Of a stretch of DNA of 64,000 nucleotides, positions 58,816-64,000 are shown piece after piece. Source of the DNA: Todiramphus chloris collaris (taxonomy: Eukaryota > Chordata > Aves > Coraciiformes > Alcedinidae); NCBI GenBank assembly GCA_025345505.1, contig JANVCC010000125.1:5427388-5491387 (forward strand), in the 5' to 3' direction. Numbering within the stretch: position 1 is the first letter of the stretch; each line of letters opens with the position of its first letter. The notes below the pieces were generated by a model. That model was not told where the DNA came from and searched no databases. It saw only the letters and a program-made list of their open reading frames with translations. The translations under genes were made by a program, and so were the position numbers.

Positions 58816-59647
58816 CAACCCAGTATGTCTCGTGCCATCCCACCTCCCTCCCAAGCTGCCGTGGAGCCACCCCAGCTCATTTCCGTACATCCGCCGTTAT
58901 CCAAACAGAGCCGTCGCAGCCGAACCAAATCTCCTCAAATATCAGTCGCCATCCTCATTTAGCGCTAATCCAAACAGTAATTTGTTTATGCAAATTAGAG
59001 CCCTAATTTTGCATTAGCCCAAACTACGCTCGTAATGCTATTAGTGGAACGTATATAAACCGGCGCATTACCGGCGAATAGCTGTAAATTAAGACCCCGC
59101 TGTCCTATCAGCAGAACGCAAACCCTGGAGAGCATTACCTTTAAATGAACATGTGCTGTGAAGAAAAAGAGAGCTGGGGAAAAAAAAAAAAATGCAATAG
59201 TTACATTTCTTCGTGCTTAGTGTGACAGACTATTCACTGCAGAGGGCTGTTGCCACTGGCTACCGAGCTGGGAGAATTGCTGCCTGTTTGGTACTTTTTT
59301 TTTTTCAGGAGGGTATGGGGATTGCATAAAGAACCTGCTGTCCCACTTCCAAGGGGGTGGTCATTGTGAAACTGCTCCAGAGAGGAGCAGCAAGACATAA
59401 TTTTTACTGAACTAAGTTACTTGTAAAGAGTTGTAGTGGTGGTATTGTTGTGTGAGGGTACCTATGGCAGGAGGGATGCTAAGCTCGCAGTGAACCTCTG
59501 CAAGTCCAAGGTTGCAGCCAGTGTTGGCTGCAGGACCTGGTGAAAGGTCTCACGGCTGTAACACTGGCCTAATGCAGCAAGTAAAATTGATGTCAAGTAT
59601 CTAATAGCCAGGAGGCTGAGGGAGGTGATTCTCCCCTTCTTCTGCTC
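58816..59647. other. single-copy DNA with AT-rich block 58.88-59.16 kb
   Basis: GCAAATTAGAGCCCTAATTT and neighbouring TAAT cores with scattered CpG form a dense, repeat-free block. A-rich and T-rich runs flank it near 59185 and 59300. No exon is seen. Confidence 0.4.
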
Positions 59648-60176
59648 TCATGAGACACCCTTGGAACACTGTGTCCAGCTCTGGAGACCTCAGCACAAGA
59701 AAGACATGAACCTGTTGGAGTGGAGCCAGTGAAGACCATAAAGATCCATAAAGATCAGGGGGCTGGAACCCCTCTGCTGGGAGGCCAGGATGAGAGAGCT
59801 GGGGGTGTTCAGCCTGGAGAAGAGAAGGCTCTGGGGAGACCTTCTTGAGGACTTGAAGGGGCCTGTCAGAAAGATGGGGACAGACTTTTTATCAGGGCCT
59901 CTTGGGACAGGACAAGGGGTGATGGTTTTAAACTGAAAGAGGTAGGTTTAAATGGGACATAAGGAAGAAAATTTTAATGCTGAGGGTGGTGAGACCCTGG
60001 CCCAGGTTGCCCAGAGAGGTGGTCAATGCCCCATCCCTGGAACCATTCCAGGTGAGGTTGGATGGAGGGCTCTGAGCAACCTGCTCTAGTTGCAGATGTC
60101 CCTGCTCAGTGCAGGGGGTTGGATGAGGTGACCTTGAAAAGTCCCTTCCAACCCAAAACTTTCTATGATTCTATGA
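59648..60176 (+). mobile_element. CR1, 529 bp
   Basis: Plus-oriented: CACTGTGTCCAGCTCTGGAG, AGAAAGACATGAACCTGTTG, GGATGAGGTGACCTTGAAAA and an intact tail TTTCTATGATTCTATGA. Confidence 0.94.
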
Positions 60177-61055
60177 AAATCCTCCCCATTTCCCCAGGCA
60201 CAAGCTCACAGCCCTAAGCATCACTTGCTACCTATCCAGTGTGGGGGTTTTCCACCCTGACCGATAACTGAGAGAACTTCTCACTTCCTTGGGAAACCAT
60301 CACCAGGGTGTGAAATAAAAAATACAGGGAGAAAAAAGCCCTCATAAGGCTGGAATATCAGCAAAACCCATCTGAACCCAAGTCGTATGCAACCCCAGGG
60401 GCTACTTGTGCCAGCTGAGCCTAACCAGTCTGGTCTGAGCACCAGTTGAAGAGCCCCGGCAGGTTGAATTCCCCCCCAAATACTCAGGATATTGATTTTC
60501 TCACTCAATTTGCCAAAGTAGTCGTGTGCTTGGGTGCACCAGGTTCAAAAGGCACCATTTATCAAGAGTTATTACTTGGTGGCATCTGACCCCTGGTATG
60601 TGAGCAGGGAGCAGCTGCCGAGCAAACAGCAACAGCTGCAGGTTATAAAATGTTTTATACTTTTATAAAGCAGTATTTAAAAAGCCAGGAGGAGAGGAGC
60701 GGAGCAGAGATGTCTGCAGTGGCACGTTCTGCTGGCTGGCAGTGCTTAGGGATGGTCAAGCCTCAAACAGGAGGGACCACAGGCACCAGTATCTCCCATT
60801 AGGGACGTTCCCAATGGGAGTCATCAAGAATTTTGGCAAAAGTCATCAAAAAGCATCTCACTCCAAAAAGGGAGTGGGGCTGTACCTCCTACTACTTGTA
60901 GTTGTTGCATTTTTGAGGTAGAAAAATTACCATCTAGGTGGCCTCCAAGCAAACCTGCAGATCATACGTTCAGGCTGCTAAAGCCTCAAGTCCCAACCAA
61001 GGGCTCAGCCTGAGCTTGCACGTATCAGGTTCAGCTTTGGTCACATCCTTTATTT
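60177..61055. other. intronic segment, nothing recognised
   Basis: Single-copy, with ATAAAATGTTTTATACTTTT near 60645. No exon. Confidence 0.35.
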
Positions 61056-61206
61056 ATAGAATCATCGAATGGTTGAGGTTAGAAAAGACCTTTCAAGATC
61101 ATCAAGTCCAATTGTTAACACAGCACTGCCACGTCCAACACAAAGAAGCGTAGAAACATTTAGGTTGGAAAAGACCTTTAAGATCATCGAGTCCAACCAT
61201 CACAGA
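61056..61206 (-). mobile_element. two short CR1 3' ends in tandem
   Basis: Both are minus-oriented: ATAGAATCATCGAATGGTTG at 61056 and GTAGAAACATTTAGGTTGG at about 61150, each continuing only some 60-80 bp. Confidence 0.85.
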
Positions 61207-62249
61207 GTATTATTTATTAAGTTATTTCTGAAGTTTATTATTTATTACATCAAATAGACTATTTACTGGATTTATGTATATTATAGGAGCCGTAAGAGAT
61301 TTGAAGAGAGTTGAAGGGAACATATGGTTTGTAGCAAAAACTCACCGAGGAACCTGAGTGACATAGAGAAGAGCAGGAGGTGGAACTTAATTGCCCAATC
61401 TACACCCTTAGGAGATGTCTGCTTTCCTCCTAGGTTGCTCCCAGGCGCTTGTGTAGCCCCAACACAACCCCAGGTATTTGTGTCCCTGTGAGTGCCACCC
61501 AAGTGCCACCCAACCTGGCAGCAGCAGGGGGGTTAAAGCCACCAGTGAGGACAGCTGCAGTGGAGGGCACGGAGCTGCTCCGAACGCCCCGTCGCTCTTC
61601 ATCGGCGGCGGTGTCACAGCTCTCCCGTGGAATTGTTACCCTAATGGAAAGGACGGCCTTTGGAAATGAACCGCAGTGAGAAAAAAGAGGATAAAATTAA
61701 TGAGATAATAGCCAGGCCAAGGACCTGAAGAATACACCGGCCCCCTCGACACCAGGGGCTTGTAATTCCCTTTCTGCTGCACAAGACCACGGATCTAAAG
61801 AGTCCCGCCGTCCGTCCAGAAGGCCTGCTCCGGCAGGAAATTTCATTAACGCTGGAAAATAGGAAAGGTATTAAGCGTGGATAATGAAGGCCAGAGTGTG
61901 AACAGTGCCTTAAGATAGTCTTCTTTCTAGCCTTTGTAATGGGAGGCATGAACTTTCCCTTCAAATCCATTTCTAATCCATTTGAAATACTACAGCAAAT
62001 TATCTTCCCTTCAGCCCGAAAGCGGCCAGCCAATTTACTCCGAATAGAAGTGACAATGCTACAGAATTTATCGCCATAACCTTGACTACACAAGGTTGAG
62101 GGTTGTCTTTCCCCCACCCCTGGGGTGGACAAGGGAAGAAACGTTTCTAATGAAAAGAGGGTAGAGGAGTGCTATAAAAATGTTGAAAAACAGTGTCGGA
62201 GCTCTTGGACGTCCAACATCAACACCAGGGCAGAGCACGATGGGACGTG
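61207..62249. other. single-copy DNA with dense AT-rich block 61.6-62.08 kb
   Basis: The block at 61.6-62.08 kb mixes AT-rich cores (AAATTAATGAGATAATAGCC) with CpG and lacks repeats. A 163-codon minus frame crosses it without family resemblance. Confidence 0.4.
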
Positions 62250-62475
62250 TCCCAGCGACAGGACAAAAGGAAACGGCCTCGAGTTGCACGAGGGGAGGTT
62301 TAGGTTGAACCCGAGGAAGAATTTCTTCATAGAAGGAGTTGTCAAGGCTTGGCCCAGTCTGACCAGAGCCTGGAGGGGTTTCAAAGCCATGGAGATGTGG
62401 TGCTGAGGGACATGGTTTAGTGGTGACCTGGCAGTGCTGGGGGAACGGTTGGATTTGATGATTTTTAATGATTCT
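62250..62475 (+). mobile_element. CR1 3' end fragment
   Basis: Plus-oriented: GCGACAGGACAAAAGGAAAC, GAGGGGAGGTTTAGGTTGAA, GGTGCTGAGGGACATGG and a tail TTTTTAATGATTCTGTATG. Confidence 0.93.
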
Positions 62476-62686
62476 GTATGTTTTGTGCTAAAAATGTTAC
62501 AAGTGGAGGTCCTGAGCTGATAAAATACTCTGCAGGTTGAGATCTGGGCTCTTCCCTTCCATCCCTCAAAGCACTGGCAACTTTGCCCAAGTCCGGCAAT
62601 TTCAAATTGGTGCTTCAGAGATGTTTGTGTCGACCAAGTTTGATTTTACTTCTTTTCTTTCCAATGGCCCAACACTGAGCTGTGTC

Positions 62687-62806
62687 CTTCCTCCAGTCTT
62701 CTCTGCTTGACCAACTTCACGTTGCTTGGAAAGTAGAAATGCTGGGTCCTTCCTCCAGCCTTTTCTTCAAAACCAACTTAACATGGCTTGGGAAATGGAA
62801 ATGTTT
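62687..62806. repeat. tandem duplication, about 60-bp unit, two copies
   Basis: TCCTTCCTCCAGTCTTCTCT...GTTGCTTGGAAAGTAGAAAT is followed by a diverged second copy, TCCTTCCTCCAGCCTTTTCT...CATGGCTTGGGAAATGGAAA. Confidence 0.75.
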
Positions 62807-64000
62807 CTTCCAATAGACTGGTAAACCCAAAACTGGACCAAGGCATAGAAAAGAGCTCAGAATGACAGCATGGAGCCAACAGTCAGGTGGCCAACCGTTG
62901 AAGCCTCAACACGCTTTCCTTGCCTCCAAGTACAGCAAAGGTGCTCAAAATAGAAGGAAACCACCACAACTTCAGCCAGGAGCCAGCAAGCGCTGCTACC
63001 AAAATATGCTCCCTTCTTAAAACTGATCAAAAAAAAGCAACAAAAGGGAGATTTTCCAAGCCAACATGCAAAGGGAGAGCTCCAGATAAGGATGACTTGC
63101 TCCAGAGCTCAAGAGCTGTAGGAGATGCTTGGATTTAACACCCGCAAGCTACGCACGCAACACACGAGGCCAACTGATCCAAAAAAAGACCCCCACAAAC
63201 CCCAACAAACCCCTGTATTTGAAATATTAGAGTCTCTGAGGTATATAAATGAAGCAGAAACCGAAGAGCAGAGGAAGAGCATCCCAACGGCGTTTCGGGC
63301 AGCCGAAACGGAGAGGATTTCCTGGCGCTGGCGGCGATACAAGTGGCTCTTAAAAGCTGGTTTTCTTTTACTTCCGGATATCTTCAGGCTTAGCTTATTT
63401 TTTTTATTTATTTATTTTAAAGTAATCCTTACATAGTAAGAAATCACATTTGCATGCTGGCATTTGATTCCCGAGGAAAAAGCGGATCATGACCAGGGCA
63501 GCAGTTACAGACTGGGGAGAAGCGAGGCAGGAAGGACCTTGTCCGCCACGAGCCTCCCAGGTAGCACCACGGAAAACTTGATTTGAGAGAAATAGGCACA
63601 AAATAAATCCCAGTACCTTTGTTCCTTAGCACACAAGCAGAACAAAACATGGGATTTAGGTTTAGAACTGCCCTCTAACAGGCCAATCCTCCAAACTCCC
63701 CTTGGAAGCCGCTCCAATCTCCCGTAACGTCTCTATCCCCACCCGCCAGCAGCTTGAGGATCCCAAACCCCAAGAAAAGAAAGCAAGTAATTCCATTAAA
63801 ATGCTTGATTTACTGTCTTTATATCAACATTATTGCTTTCTTCTGAAAAATAAAAAGGTCAAATCTCAAATAAACCCTTCCTACTGTAAGAGCTAATTCA
63901 TTTAAAGAGCCTGATTTGGATTATTCATATAATTCAGTTCACCAACGTTGATATTCAAGGTTGAAAAAGCATTTGGAAATTAAAAACCAAAAAAGCAGGT
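62807..64000. other. single-copy DNA to the window edge
   Basis: No CR1. AT-rich after 63360 with a TTTATTTATTTATTTT run near 63403. A plus-strand open frame at 63125-63436 has no splice context and lies on the wrong strand for the gene. Confidence 0.35.

Larger units (their letters stand above)
57123..64000 (-). other. partial upstream intron of ZC3H3
   Basis: Everything to the right edge lies between the 56.9-kb exon and the unseen upstream exon; the acceptor is at 57124-57123. CR1 copies are scattered, with repeat-poor AT-rich blocks at 58.88-59.16, 61.6-62.1 and 63.1-64.0 kb. No upstream ZC3H3 exon was found. Confidence 0.75.

Noticed and set aside
61641..62132. 163-codon minus-strand frame as a possible upstream ZC3H3 exon
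   Set aside because: No family resemblance. It crosses an AT-rich block and lacks a good acceptor/donor pair.
63125..63436. Plus-strand frame with RISWRWRRYKWLLK, reminiscent of basic ZC3H3 segments
   Set aside because: It lies on the opposite strand to ZC3H3, and the resemblance is only in basic/aromatic composition.

Overview
The window is bird nuclear DNA. Two things show this: about 45 recognisable fragments of the CR1 LINE, with the avian-type 3' end (variants of ATTCTATGATTCTATGA), and a split vertebrate gene. No bacterial, phage or CRISPR feature is present. CR1 density is high for a bird intron, which would fit a CR1-rich lineage, but the species cannot be read from this sequence alone. 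One protein-coding gene accounts for almost the whole window: the 3' part of ZC3H3 (Smicl), on the minus strand. I assembled eight coding exons by eye: 57122-56929, 43121-43037, 39753-39598, 36905-36836, 29011-28880, 12141-11966, 10758-10550 and 1264-1233. All have AG acceptors and GT donors, and every junction phase agrees. Joined, they give 1,054 coding bases and about 350 residues: the conserved block before the zinc fingers, all five CCCH fingers, an acidic serine/proline-rich tail and the C-terminal KPRL-stop. The N-terminal exons lie beyond the right edge. A short 3' UTR with an AATAAA signal ends the gene near 1015. Layout from left to right: 1-1014 is 3' flank. 1265-10549 is the last intron (old CR1 pieces, a 20-bp minisatellite at 8.46-8.66 kb). 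10550-12141 holds two exons and a CR1-free 1.2-kb intron. 12142-28879 is a 16.7-kb intron packed with CR1. 28880-43121 holds four small exons encoding the fingers, closely hemmed in by CR1 insertions. 43122-56928 is a 13.8-kb intron with an intronic CpG-rich block, a hairpin-forming minisatellite and an old ERV-type solo LTR. 57123-64000 is part of the next upstream intron. Between the CR1 copies lie AT-rich, TAAT-rich single-copy blocks, often next to small CpG clusters, which look like conserved regulatory DNA. MAFA is the neighbour of ZC3H3 in mammals, so such blocks could be long-range enhancers; this is inference. I see no undescribed multi-gene system. The most novel candidate is a CpG-rich block at 44.03-44.40 kb with a consensus splice donor (GGCAG/GTGAGTGAC). 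It has an open frame in the same phase as the normal upstream exon, so it could be an alternative first exon for a short ZC3H3 isoform that keeps all five fingers.
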